Shown here: piece by piece, positions 33,406 to 46,397 of the stretch
Layout: every line of letters begins with the position of its first letter
Position numbering within the stretch: the stretch's first letter is position 1
Origin: Bolinopsis microptera
Taxonomy: Eukaryota; Ctenophora; Tentaculata; Lobata; Bolinopsidae
Assembly (NCBI RefSeq): GCF_026151205.1
Contig: NC_087078.1
Location: forward strand, 2,605,675-2,669,674
Length of the DNA: 64,000 bases
Direction of reading: 5' to 3'
Position numbers and translations under genes: made by a program
The notes under the pieces: model-generated
The model's input: the letters and a program-made list of their open reading frames with translations, nothing else
Told to the model about the DNA's origin: nothing
Databases searched by the model: none

Positions 33406-34060
33406 CTATTGAGAGAAAAGTGAAAAGTAAAAGACTTTCGAAATCCATTTAAAGATTTAATCAAGTAAATTTACTTATAACATTAATTGTTCAATATGTT
33501 TCAATAAATTATAATTTAAAAACCTTCCATACTGTGCATGTGGACAGTTCTTTGAAAATTTCGAAAATACAATTGATGATAAAATTCAAATACAAAGCGT
33601 GATTATTAAAAATTTGTAACAAAATTAAAAGTTTAAAAGGAGAGCTAAAAGTTTGATCTAAAAGTAAAGAATCTTGAAACAGCTATGGGGATTCAACCGA
33701 TTTTGTTATCTCAAATATAATGTACAATGTACATGGCATAAATTCGAAATTCGAAGCACCTCTTAGAGTCGACTCTAGTTACCACTCTTAGCTTTACTTT
33801 TAGCTCGTTTGCTTTGCAGGATTGTGCTCCTTCCCAAGTAAATACGACTCCTCAATCATATATAATAGGTGAACACTCAATTGAGTAAACAATTTTCACA
33901 CAATAATTTTAAGGAAATGCTTTGGAATATAAATTTTGAAAATACAAGACAATTAACTACATTAAACTACATTAAAGGTGAATTGGATTTTATGAATTGT
34001 TTAAAAATAACAAAACACATATTACTTAAAAAATAAACAGTTACATTTCTAATCTAGAGT
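33406..34060. other. Intergenic stretch downstream of the 34-41 kb MAEL gene
   Basis: AT-rich with no gene; it probably includes that gene's 3' UTR. Confidence 0.4.
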
Positions 34061-37000
34061 CTAATCATGGCTGTATCTTTTTTGGTCGGACACAGATAAA
34101 GTTTCAGTTCTTGAGACCATGGTTGGTACTTGTGCTGCGGCAAACATCAGCCTCCCTCTACCGTAACTACCCTGTTTAGCAGACAGAGTTGGTGGATTCA
34201 CACCAGGTTCTAGAGCAGCACAACTAGGATGAGCGGGGTGTCCTGGTGGTGGGGAGGGGGAGGAAGATTTGTAGCGAGCTCGTCCTCTTCCGCTCAAACC
34301 TTGCCTGCCTGGAAAGTGCGATCAATGTAAGTGCTGATACATTGAGGTATTAAGTAATTGATTATTATTTCCAAGGTTTGTGATAATAATAGTAGACAGA
34401 ATTCGATCAGATGATTCATGATCGACAACTTTATTTGTAACACTGATTAAATTAACACAACTGCATCAGTCATTAGTCAATGTAAAATATTTATTTAACT
34501 ATCTATGTTATATTTTAAACTTGACAAAATCCCCCAGGCACCAGACAAAAAAACACTGAAAACCGACCAAAAACCGACCCTATGGCGTGGCCAATTTCAG
34601 CTCGCAAATGGAGTTGAAACCTCGACATTTTTAGCAGGGTTGTAAAAAAAGGATAGGAATAGGATATATAGCATTCTTAGAATTTTGATTAAGGCTTTAG
34701 ATTTTTTATAATTAACGTCGGCGTGAGGTAAAATAAACGTTAGAATAATGGCGTCATTTCATCGACGGTTACCTGCATCGTTGCTTAGCAACATCAAGAG
34801 ATTGCACATGCGAGAGCAAAAACAGATTAGCAACGCGCGTTGCCATGCTTTATACGTGATACGTGATACGTCTTAACTAGCTCACATTTATGCTCACGAT
34901 ATCACTATTTATAACTTTGGTTGTGATTGATATTTTGCGATGCGGATGCTCTAACCACTAGGGCTAGGTGGCCTAGTGGTTAGAGCATCCGCCTTCTGCG
35001 CAGAAGGTTCAGGGTTCGAATCCCAGTGTCACCTAGTCTAGGGAGTAGCTAAGGATCCATTGGATCTATGTGATCTCCTCGGTCGACTCAGCCGAATGAT
35101 AGGAAACTTAATTGAGGGTTAAATGAGGAGGGCCAGGGGTACCTGTTAAAAGTTCATGAAACTTCCTAGGATACCCCTTCAGTGCATACTGTAAACATAG
35201 TACTATTAAATATTAACTATATTATTATTAAATGTATTGTTTAGGGAATCTGGATACTTACAACTTTGTCGTCATTGTCAAATAAAATCCATACTTTCTA
35301 TATTACAGAGCTTAGAGCTAGATGATTAGAGATTAGATAGATTTAAACATAGTCATTAATTTTAAATTTCCTCGAACAAAGCTTTCGACTAGCGGGTTTC
35401 TAGTAGATATAATAATGCTAATATTTCTACACTTACCAAGCGAAACCTCCACAGCGCTTGCCCCGTTCTGCTGGTACACAGGATCATAACTCAGCGAACT
35501 CTTCGTCAGGGTTTTATCGTCTACTTTCTTCAGACTTGTTTTGGGACGTCTTGGTCGTTCTGGTGGGATGCCATCATTTACAAGGCCATCTGTGTTACTA
35601 CTAGCGGAGGAATTTCCACTGTCACAGGTCGGTGATGATCGTTCATTGTTGTTGGAGCATTTGTTCTGAGATGAAGAATAGGTTTCCTGTGGTCGTCTTG
35701 GCTTGTTCACTTCAGGCTCCTCTCGGAAGTCTTGATATCTGGGCTCAGGTTCAGGTGATCTGCTACTTGGTGCTGGTGTATTCGCTGGTGCTAGAGGTCG
35801 TCCTGCTCGTTTCTTTGAGCCAACAGGTGCGGGATCATAGTAGTGTTTTCCCTCTTCAAGTATCACTTCCGGTAAAAAATCATTCAGCAAAGGCATCAGG
35901 AGGTAAAAATATTTCTTGGCATTCTTCTTGGTACAGCTGCGTTTTTCACACGCTTCATCAGTGTTGTGGTATTTACAGCGGAATTCAGGATCAGTGTCGC
36001 GAAATGTCGTACTAAATTTATCAGTAAGAGATGCTTCACTAAACTTGTTCCCACATTGACCCTGCAATTAACTGTGTGAAATTTTCTTATACAATATCAT
36101 AGCGTTTAAGAAAGATCACAAATGCATTTTCAATTTGCAATGAAGCTAGACAAGAAACAAAAAGCGGTTGGCCAATAACTATCATCGATAAAAGATAAAA
36201 ACAATTGAGATTGCTGCACAGATTTTCGCAGCTGATTCCATCAATCAGCTGATGAATATAATCAATCTACGTGCTATGAATGTCTTATCAATCACTTGCA
36301 TTTAATATTATTACTTACTCGACCAAGTTCGTCAATCAGGTAATTGATTATGATAATCACAAACTGCTCCAAAGTTATCACCTTAAACATTTTGTTTTAC
36401 TATATTTCATCAGAAATCCAAAATAAAAAGATGCAACTTGAGAGCATTAAAAATGTTATACTTTTTCACATCACAATTAACATTGTTTCAAAATTATTCT
36501 TTAGTTTGGGATTTAGATCCACTGCATAACTTAAATCTCAGTAAGACTCATATTTACTCCAGTAAAATCTAGTGGTTGAAAGGCCTTGATTGACCGTACC
36601 TGTATTTTAGGAAGGTTATATCTTCTTTTCAACCAATACCAGGACCCTAGTACCCTAGAAACGTCCTCCTTTCTGCACAATAACAACATGTCTTTCGGCT
36701 TTGTTATCAACTCTGTTATCTAATTATAGAAATATATTAAGAGTATTTTCATTGTGGTACTCTGCCATTAAGATTCCTGAAATCCTAAACTTCATCCATA
36801 AACATTAAATTCGTATTTGATTCTAATCTCAATCAGAAAGTGTATCAATTAAACAGGACATTTCACATTACCTCTGAACAAAACTCTTCCAGATCAATTG
36901 CGAGGTTCTGTGTCGTGTCAATGTCAATTCCGTGTTCTCTTTCACAGTTTACTTTCAAATCATTTCTATAACCATCTCGTAAGTGGCTGGAAAGAAAGTG

Positions 37001-40000
37001 TGTTAATTTATAACTATCAAAATTATGAAAAAATGTGATACATTATCAAATTTCCAGTGAAATGAATAGTTAAGGTGTTGTTACTAAAAATTACAATTCA
37101 GGAAAAATTTGTTCACCAATTGCATTTAAATTAGTCATACTTTTTGTTTAGAGGATCAATGCGTAGAAGTTCATTGTAAATTGATGTATGATCAAGTCCA
37201 TTTCTTATGGTCCCCTGGACTAGTGAAAACTCGGCTGGAACAGTGAAGCCATCCATATATTCTACATGGGCACTGAAGTCGATTATACCCAATGGTCTAT
37301 CGATGATAGAATCAACTGACAAGATTGATTCTTTAAATGACTGAGAGCCTTTACTTATCTTAGCCCACTTTTTATCATTCCATTTGTTACCCCTGAAAAA
37401 GTCACATATCACTATAAATAATTATTCAGAGTTCAGATCAATACTTAGTAACACAATGGGGTACTCCTGGCCTAGGTGAATATTATCACAGTGCACTATA
37501 CTAAGAATATTTTAAGAATACAAATTACTTACTACTCTAGTAGCAGGGAATAGTTGAGTGTGCACTTCGATGTGTACTATTTCTGACAACACAGGGTTGT
37601 TTGTTAGGTCATTCTAAACCAAAATCGCTTAGGTGGACAATTTGTTTCGCTAGAGACAACCCTACAGGGCAAATTTTCTAAATGACCCTCAGTCGCGTAT
37701 ACGGGATTTCCGTATTTCGGCTCCTGAAGGTCATAGAGACTTAATTTTTAGCTTAAAATCACCGCAATGGCCACATTTATATACAACTTACTAATCAATA
37801 TATGGTCTAAAATTGTTTGTTTCCGAGAAATCTGCAAAAAACTAATTTTAAGTTCAGGCGTAGGCACAAATTTCATCAAATTTGTATCTCCGCTTCTGAA
37901 GGTCTTAGAGACTCAAACTTTAGCTTAAAATGACCGCAATGCACATGTTTATATTGACACAATAAAGGTCATAAAGGCCCAAAATGCTTACTTTTGGAAA
38001 AAATCCAGAAAAACTGATTTTCACTGGGGAAGTGAAAAAAATCTACTCTAGAAGCTAATTGAAATCGAGTATGCAGTTTGGTGTCTACAACTTTTCTAGA
38101 AACCAGGTCCTTTGTAAGGTCATTCTGGATCAGAATTGATAAGGTACGCAATTTCTATCAGTAGTTCCAACCCTAGGGGGGAAATTTCTGAATTACCCTC
38201 AGGCACAAATATATGACTTTTGTATCTCGGCTTCTGAACGTTGTAGGGGCCTCTCTTTTAGGGGCCTCTCTTTTAGCTCAAACTAACTGCAAAGGCCACA
38301 TTTACATACAAGCTATAAAGCAACATAGGGTTTATAGTGCTTAGTTTTGGAGATATTCATTAAAAACTGTTTTAACTTTCGTACATCCTAAAATAGTAAC
38401 ATCAAACATGTACTTAATTTTGGTATCCCGGGCTAAAAAAGTCTTACAGGCACTTTACTTGCAGCACAGCAAAAGTTCAGCATGAACACATTCAGATAAT
38501 ATTTATGAAGCAACACAATTCAGTTTCAGAAGCTCCTTCCAGCTATCTTGTGTTATCCCCAAATGTATACGTCTAACCATCTCTCTGGTTACTTCGAACT
38601 ACTTCAATCCCCAAATTTATACATGAACATCTAACTATCTCGTACTACCACAAGTTGGGCTCTCTCCAGTACTGTTTGACTATTATGGCTAATCAACTTC
38701 AATCCCACCTCATGAAGTAGAATCTACTTTTAGCTACCTTTAATTCTGCTACCACCAACACGTTATAATTGTAGCTCTTTCTAGCTCTTTCTAGCCCGAA
38801 GTAGCTAGAAGAAGCTAAAATTTGTGGGTACTGTTTGCTAGTGTTAGCTGGATCATAGAGCAGAAAGTAGTCTGAGGTTGCTGGAATTAGTGCTAGAATT
38901 TGAAGGTGCTGGTGATAGCTGAACAGAGTAGGAGTAAGTCTGAGGTTGCTGAATAGGGCTAGAATTTGCAGGTGCTAATGGTAGCATAACAAAAATTATT
39001 GGATGTTGGTGGAAGCTAGATAGAGCAGGAAGTAGCATTCAGAGATTGCTACAAAGAGCTAGAGTGGAGATAGCTGAATTGAAGGAAACTAGAAGTAGAT
39101 TCTACTCCATGAGGTTGGATTGGAGTTGATTAGCTATAATAGCCAAAAAGTACTGGAGAGAGCCCAACTTATGTTAAGACCGCGACCGGGATCTGGGCTT
39201 AATCCCGATCCTTAATTCCGGTCTTAATCCCGGTCCTGGCACTTTTTCCCAGTCGATTTTTTGGCAATCTCTGAATGCTACTTCCTGCTCTATCTAGCTT
39301 CCACCAACATCCAATAATTTTTGTTATGCTACCATTAGCACCTGCAAATTCTAGCCCTATTCAGCAACCTCAGACTTACTCCTACTCTGTTCAGCTATCA
39401 CCAGCACCTTCAAATTCTAGCACTAATTCCAGCAACCTCAGACTACTTTCTGCTCTATGATCCAGCTAACACTAGCAAACAGTACCCACAAATTTTAGCT
39501 TCTTCTAGCTACTTCGGGCTAGAAAGAGCTAGAAAGAGCTACAATTATAACGTGTTGGTGGTAGCAGAATTAAAGGTAGCTAAAAGTAGATTCTACTTCA
39601 TGAGGTGGGATTGAAGACTGAAGTTGATTAGCCATAATAGTCAAACAGTACTGGAGAGAGCCCAACTTGTGGTAGTACGAGATAGTTAGATGTTCATGTA
39701 TAAATTTGGGGATTGAAGTAGTTCGAAGTAACCAGAGAGATGGTTAGACGTATACATTTGGGGATAACACAAGATAGCTGGAAGGAGCTTCTGAAACTGA
39801 ATTGTGTTGCTTCATAAATATTATCTGAATGTGTTCATGCTGAACTTTTGCTGTGCTGCAAGTAAAGTGCCTGTAAGACTTTTTTAGCCCGGGATACCAA
39901 AATTAAGTACATGTTTGATGTTACTATTTTAGGATGCACGAAAGTTATAACAGTTTTTAATGAATATCTCCAAAACTAAGCACTATAAACCCTATGTTGC

Positions 40001-41489
40001 TTTATAGCTTGTATGTAAATGTGGCCTTTGCAGTTAGTTTGAGCTAAAAGAGAGGCCCCTAAAAGAGAGGCCCCTACAACGTTCAGATGCCGAGATACAA
40101 AAGTCATATATTTGTGCCTGAGGGTAATTTAGAAATTTCCCCCCTAGGGTTGGAACTACTGATAGAAATTGCGTACCTTATCAATTCTGATCCAGAATGA
40201 CCTTACAAAGGACCTGGTTTCAAGAAAAGTTGTAGACACCAAACTGCATACTCGATTTCAATTAGCTTCTAGAGTAGATTTTTTTCACTTCCCCAGTTAA
40301 AATCAGTTTTTCTGGATTTTTTCCAAAAGTAAGCATTTTGGGCCTTTATGACCTTTATTGTGTCAATATAAACATGTGCATTGCGGTCATTTTAAGCCAA
40401 AGTTTGAGTCTCTAAGACCTTCAGAAGCGGAGATACAAATTTGATGAAATTTGTGCCTACGCCTGAACTTAAAATTAGTTTTTTGCAGATATCTCGGAAA
40501 CAAACAATTTTAGACCATATATTGATTAGTAAGTTGTATATAAATGTGGCCATTGCGGTGATTTTAAGCTAAAAATTAAGTCTCTCCGACCTTCAGGAGC
40601 CGAAATACGGAAATCCCGTATACGCGACTGAGGGTAATTTAGAAAATTTGCCCTGTAGGGTTGTCTCTAGCGAAACGAATTGTCCACCTAAACGATTTTG
40701 GTTTAGAATGACCTAACAAACAACCCTGTGTTGTCAGAAATAGTACACATCGAAGTGCACACTCAACTACACCCTGCTACTAGAGTATACTGTGTATTTG
40801 AAACAATCATTTTGGCTAGGAATCGAGAGCTAGAGGTTAGTTTTCTTTGAGAAAAACAAAATTTGTATTTACCACAAAACAAACAATACATATTATGTTA
40901 TAAATTCATACATCATAGATAAATTCAAATTTGAATTTCACCCATATATATATACTGCCCGCAGCGCGCACAGCCACACATTGTTGAGAAATCCTTATGT
41001 GCGGCTGTAAGTGCCGCGTGCAGGGTCTATTCAATTGTTATCTTACAATTGCACATTTATTAATTACTAGAGCCAAAATTTCAGAAGCAGAATAATTTGA
41101 AGGGAAATTTCCGTAAACAGTTTTATATAATCTTTGATGTCAACAAATCAAGTGGTGGACTACATGGAAATTTTGGTTCATATTCATATTAACGAAACTT
41201 ACAAGGACATATCAGTCATAACCGCTGCCTCAGTGTCCATACGTTGGCACGATGTCTCATGTCTTTGAGTGATCCTAGAAGGAGTTTGACCCTTTGCAAT
41301 AGCCTTCCAGTGCTCCTTGATTTCATCAGGCTCATTGAGCCAATCAGGATTGGCGAGCTTGACAAGTTCAGGGATGCTCAAGTTTTTCCCATTATTTGCT
41401 CCATACTTTTTTCTATGGTGTATTGCGTATTCAACATAAGCGGCTCGTTTTTTCTTTCCCATACCCCTAAGTGGGATACCCATTATCAT
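34061..41489 (-). CDS. MAEL: Maelstrom orthologue/paralogue, apparently complete (HMG box + MAEL domain)
   Basis: Six exons: 41489-41203, 37392-37141, 36986-36872, 36719-36600, 36061-35437, 34308-34061, for 548 residues; phases 2, 2, 0, 0, 1 all agree. Residues about 10-70 are an HMG box (KKKRAAYVEYAIHHRKKYG, NPDWLNEPDEIKEHWKAIA). The MAEL RNase H-like domain spans about 120-310: IIDFSAHVEYMDGFTVPAE (E150), CEREHGIDI, MLLLCRKEDVSRVLGSWYWL and CKYHNTDEACEKRSC (C287, H290, C301), so the zinc-binding Glu-Cys-His-Cys set is present. The tail is Ser/Pro-rich and ends with SGRGRARYKSS, an arginine-glycine motif of the kind bound by Tudor proteins. The family acts in germline piRNA silencing. The 3.8-kb first intron is almost filled by a foldback element. 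Confidence 0.9.
34942..35208 (+). mobile_element. tRNA-derived SINE, copy 1, with an inverted head
   Basis: From 34965 the sequence is tRNA-like: an A-box region GGCCTAGTGGTTAGAGCATC and B box GGTTCGAATCC, followed by a non-tRNA body shared with the copy at 46148. Just upstream, 34942-34962 is a perfect inverse of 34972-34992 (CCTAGTGGTTAGAGCATCCG), giving a 21-bp hairpin at the 5' end. It lies in the last intron of the MAEL gene, opposite strand. The anticodon loop is abnormal, so it is not a functional tRNA gene. Confidence 0.88.
37536..40787. mobile_element. 3.25-kb near-perfect foldback inside MAEL intron 1
   Basis: The arms 37536-39046 and about 39262-40787 are inverted copies with only scattered mismatches, around a spacer of about 215 bp. 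The outer ends read ACTCTAGTAGCAGGG. Identical 61-codon accidental ORFs in both arms (39038-38853 and 39275-39460) show the identity. I cannot define a target duplication or any transposase. Confidence 0.92.
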
Positions 41490-41873
41490 TCGATTTACTT
41501 AACAAAATCTTCAAGATTAATACAACTACTACTACTACAGTATGTATTAAGTAAAAAAAGTCAAATTTAATCAATAATAATACATAAACATCATAACCAC
41601 ATTTAAAAACATTCTTCCTGATTCCCATATTATCAATAGCAATAAATTTAAGTTCTAAAACACCACTCAGAACTCATTTTAAGCAGAGATTTTCAGATCT
41701 TCGCTCCCCAACAAAGAGAGCTAGACCGATGACTGGGTATGTGGTAGTATCTTTCGGAGGGGCACTGCCCAATAGGCCTTATCATATGGTAGGTGCTGGT
41801 CATGGTCCTGGACTATCTCGGATGGTATTGTCAAGAACATAATATTGTGATTGGGTAATTTAATGATATAATT
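41490..41873. promoter_or_regulatory. Upstream region of the 34-41 kb MAEL gene
   Basis: No coding signal. By position it holds the promoter of the minus-strand gene starting at 41489; no TATA box or motif is convincing. Confidence 0.3.
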
Positions 41874-42889
41874 CAGGGTGGGCCAAAAGTCAGTACCCAT
41901 ACGTTGGCCTTAATAGCTCAGTCACTGAGTGCCCAATTGAAATAATTCTTTCTGGTATGACTTACTACCACCACTGGTTCGAGGAATTTGTCAAACCGAA
42001 AAATATTCGTGTTCATTTTTTTCAAATGAAGGTTCATTTTCGCATTTAGTTGATAGTTTGGACAGTCGGATCAAGCCAAATTTTATTGAATGGTGTTTGG
42101 CCATTTAAATTACCTTTGTCCTGAAAACATGAGAGTTCTAGCTTCTCAGATGACCGAGATATGACGCATAACGAGTTTGTTCATTACGTGTGATCAGGTG
42201 ATTGGGTCGAGGCTAGATCTGCATAATGGGAGTCGTGCAGAGAGCCCAATTACGGTGTCGTAATTGGGTAATCATTGAGTACTCAATCAATTTTGCTAAC
42301 GAGATAAACAAATTGCATGATAACTTCGTCATTTTAGATCCGTTTCGAACCATTTTTTCATATTATATTCCGAATTAAATGACCTTTTGATTTAAATGAT
42401 CCTTTTGATATTGAGATATTGGTATCTCAGATCACGTGTACACCGTTCCTTTTTGTTATGACACAGTAATTTATTGACACTCACAGCTATAATTTTAATC
42501 ATTGAATCAGTATTTTTATTTATTAACTTATTACACATTTGTGCTCTGCTTTAGCATCACTTGACTATTTAAAAAAATTGTTTGTTCAGGCCATGACCTT
42601 ATAGTCAGCCAATTGGCCATTGCTATATTATGTGTATATTGTTTGAATATTCTTTTCTAAAAAAAAAAAAAAAATTAAATGACCTATTGTAATATGTTCA
42701 AAAACACCAGTATAAGCAATTCAATGTTGATTGGGTGTGGCCCCCAAAAATGGAATTTTAGAATTTTTAGTGACGGAATCCTCGAACAAGTAGGTACAGT
42801 ATACTATCTGCAAAGCAACAACTCTCAAATATAAAACACGGCGTTGGTATAAGACCCAACTTATGGGCACTGACTTTTGGCCCACCCTG
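41874..42889. mobile_element. 1-kb non-autonomous DNA transposon with about 28-bp inverted repeats
   Basis: It starts CAGGGTGGGCCAAAAGTCAG-TACCCATA and ends with the near-exact inverse at 42862-42889. The flanks are TT and TA, so a target duplication is unclear. No transposase. Parts recur at 49579-49880. The CAGGGTG end type is common among several DNA transposon superfamilies. Confidence 0.8.
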
Positions 42890-44879
42890 TACATTGTAAC
42901 ATAATATATACAGGATGTTCTCTGTATATCCGGTAATTGGTTCGTATCCTTTGTTAAAGACCAAATTAACCAACTTACAGTATGGTAGATGGTAATCTAC
43001 ACCTTTGACGTTAACAGGGGGCCATCACGCGTCCATGCGAGAATTAACTTCATTGAATGTAGGTGCAGCATCTTTAAAACAAATCTTAATACAACAAAAC
43101 AAAAATGTGCAAAACAGAACAAAAAACACGCTACCTTTCGACTGTTTTTTAAACTAATGATGCACTAGTAGTCTCACACAAGATTTTTTAAATGCACCAC
43201 TTCCCTTAAAAATTTGTATTCCTTATTGAGCTAAGATTTTGACATGCACGTATCACAAAACAATAAATTTATGTAAAAATGTTAAATGGGATACAGGATA
43301 GATCAATTTACGTTAATCAATAGTAATTACTAAAAATATATGTCCATAGAAAACGCCGTAATTGACGAATCTTCTTTCGATCCTTGCAATATAAAGAATA
43401 ATGACTGTCCGAAATATTTAAAAAATTGTTGGAAATTGTATTTGACGACGAAAAAATGCACGGGGATCAAAATACTTAACTTTTGAAGGAAATAAATCGT
43501 TTATCACATTTAAATTTACACACTTTGCAAACCCATTTCGCGCGAAAAGCGCGCGGCAGCCTTCGCGTGCACAATTAATCAATACAATGTGTAGCATCCT
43601 TTAAACAAATTAGCGCTTGATTTTAACAAACTACATTTAACAACACTTCATAATCTTTGCGCGCTGTACTCGGCACTCTTTTTATGTCACAATCTTTACG
43701 TAAAATATAAAAATGCAGACCGTTGACCAGTAAATAAAACTGGGTAACGTGCAAATTGTAAAAGTGTTTATAGAATGTAAAAGGAAAATGCCATATACCA
43801 TTCACGCACATCATCAGACTCGTTATGTGCTAAAGGATGATAGTGATCAACTACAAACTAATCAGTGTAATAATAAGCGCCATGAATCGATGTTGATTGA
43901 CGATGTCAACGCAGAGCAACGATCGCATTCGATGCGGCGAAGTCCTCCAAGGATTGACGTGGCACCACTTTTTTGTGTACGTTTTGTATTAACAGAACGG
44001 TAAAAATTTAATCGCATCCGTGAATGCTGGTCAGTGGTCACACGCGCACTAATTTCCCATGCACCATGAGCGATTAGATGAACATATTTTTCTAGCTGCT
44101 AGTGCAATGGAAGTCGTAATTCACTTAGCTCAAATAAAGATTCGGGGGTGTGACAGGCTGAGCGCCGCCCAGTAAACATTATCGTAACTAAATTTTGTAA
44201 CTGATCTTGATCTTGCAAAATTGTAAATATACTTTATTAAGCTACTTATTAGTTACGGGCTGAAAAATTGACATGATCGCTAATACATAATTTGTCATAC
44301 GTTGTATAACCCGCCGCGCACGAGTGCGCGGTTACCCCTGTTGCCTGTATCGTCACCATAGTGAAACGACCGTGGGGGTCGCAACGTGATACAATACATA
44401 ATAATGTTTTAAACATAAAAAGTCGCGGTGGAATGACAGGTTGTCAATTTGTTACATGTTAATGGCTTGACCCGGTGCGCGCGAATTCAAAGCTTCCTGC
44501 TAATATTTCGAGGACAAATAAAAATGCAGCGCTTGCTACTTCGAAGAAATTTGGACGATAATTTTATCATTAATCAAAATGCAAAATTACAAGCTGAGCG
44601 CCGTTTAATAATTAAATATAACTTTTGTTATATGTTATACAAATTACAATATTATAAAAGTTAATTTTTGGAAAATATTACAAAAAATCACACAAAAGAG
44701 ACTACTTGGGTTTTATATTTAGCTTATCAGTTTTAGATTTTATTTGCATCACTAATGTGCAAAAATCTTGGGAAAAAATTATTTATATTCTATGCGACTT
44801 TGGGTAGCAAATTTGAAATTTATAAGAATCGGAGAGGAACAAATTTTGCGACACATTTTGATGCTTGACGCTAATTACA
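42890..44879. other. Intergenic, degraded repeat-rich DNA
   Basis: No gene is supported. The stretch at 44297-44395 (GTCATACGTTGTATAACCCG, CGCCGCGCACGAGTGCGCGG, GAAACGACCGTGGG) recurs at 62452-62545, so it is a dispersed repeat. Confidence 0.5.
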
Positions 44880-45413
44880 TAAACTGTACACAATATTGAA
44901 TATGATATATACGACACCTGCTGCTGGTGCACCTACTGCTTTTTCAGCAAAGGGCTCAAGCCTATTGAGGACGAAAGTCACGTATTGATTGATTGTTTGC
45001 TCTACTCCTCAGTTAGGGAAAAATTCAATTTCCATCCCCTAAACATTACTGACCTAGTCGGTTTGCTCTCCAACAAAACTCTAGATCCTACCACACTCAC
45101 TGCCACAGCAAGAGCAATCCATTCAATTCTCTCTGTGAACGAAAATTATACAGCCTATTATAAGAGCCCAGATTTCCACTCAAATACTGGCAAGTGCATA
45201 ATGCTATAGGACCTTAAAATAAGATTGAACCATACAAACTCGATTTATCTATTTTTCTAAAACTAGCATTATATAACATTTCTAAATTATCCCTACACAC
45301 TTGTAAATAATTAGAATTGTGTAACTTAAATTATTTCAGAATTACAACTATTGTGTACTCAATAAAGTAATTATCACTTTTGTATCCTTGTATCCTTGTA
45401 TCCTTGTATCCTA
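44880..45413 (+). mobile_element. 3' end of a LINE (C-terminus of ORF2 plus TTGTATCC tail)
   Basis: The open frame from about 44907 to 45209 reads CCWCTYCFFSKGLKPIEDES then HVLIDCLLYSSVREKF. This Cys-rich, ED-x-HxLxxC pattern is typical of the C-terminal end of CR1/Jockey-type LINE ORF2 proteins. About 165 bp of 3' UTR ends in four TTGTATCC units, a usual LINE 3' terminus. The reverse transcriptase is missing (5' truncation). Confidence 0.7.
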
Positions 45414-46133
45414 CGACATGGAATTTTATAATCATTTATTTCTGGGCTCTGGAGTGACCCTGGACACTATTCAGTGACTTAATTTTGTTTTACTTAATTT
45501 GATAGATTTTAATGTTTTAGTTGGAGAGATTGTGATGTTTAGTTGGAGAGATTGTAATGTTCATACCACATACATTAAATTACGTATGGTTTCAGCATTT
45601 TTAATTATCACCAGAGAATATAATTAAACTCATTACAGTTACAGGGGGTACAGAGTTACCAGAACTCTTCCACCCACGGCAATAAGTGATTTGGACGTTA
45701 AACTGATCAACACTCCTATAAACTATAAACCCTATAAAAGGTTATGGAGTGCTTGTTGGATGGGGTATAAACTGCTTTTTCTTGTGATGTAAATTTGTGG
45801 ATTCTATATATTATTACAAAGGGTTTAATTTTTATTGGGTCATTGATATATTATGTTTATATTGTTTGAATTTCTCCCAATTATTAAGATATTTTTATGA
45901 AAAAAATTAAACTTATTACGATAAATGTATGTAACAACAATTAAAAATTTATCATTAAAGAAAAATGTTCACTACGAATTTACCTATTACATTTGTCGAG
46001 GGTATCCAGTGTGTAGTGAAAGTAAATTAACCTAAATGTCAGTTCTGGTAGCATTCATTTCGTCATAGCCTCATCAATTGTCTTGCCGAGTTAGTACGTG
46101 ATAATCCCCGCCACAACCAACAACTACTATTAT
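45414..46133. other. Intergenic, nothing recognised
   Basis: AT-rich; no ORF, RNA gene or repeat can be supported. Confidence 0.4.
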
Positions 46134-46147
46134 TTATAAGTCAGAAC

Positions 46148-46383
46148 TAGGTGGCCTAGTGGTTAGAGCATCCGCCTTCTGCGCAGAAGGTTCAGGGTTC
46201 GCATCCCAGTGTCACCTAGTCTAGGGAGTAGCTAAGGATCCATTGGATCTATGTGATCTCCTCGGTCGACTCAGCCGAATGATAGGAAACTTAATTGAGG
46301 GTTAAATGAGGAGGGGTACCTGTTAAAAGTTCAAGAAACTTCTTAGGATACCCCTTCAGTGCATACTGTAAAACATAGTACTA
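46148..46383 (+). mobile_element. tRNA-derived SINE, copy 2, with 14-bp target duplication
   Basis: TTATAAGTCAGAAC flanks it on both sides (46134-46147 and 46384-46397). The head is tRNA-like, as in the copy at 34965, with one B-box change (GGTTCGCATCC). The body shares GTCTAGGGAGTAGCTAAGGA and GGATACCCCTTCAGTGCATA with copy 1. Confidence 0.93.
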
Positions 46384-46397
46384 TTATAAGTCAGAAC

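Noticed and set aside
34965-35038. Functional tRNA gene
   Set aside because: A and B boxes are present, but the anticodon loop is one base too long and the sequence continues into a SINE body found again at 46148.
38853-39460. Two identical 61-codon ORFs on opposite strands
   Set aside because: They are mirror copies in foldback arms; their composition looks random and there is no domain.
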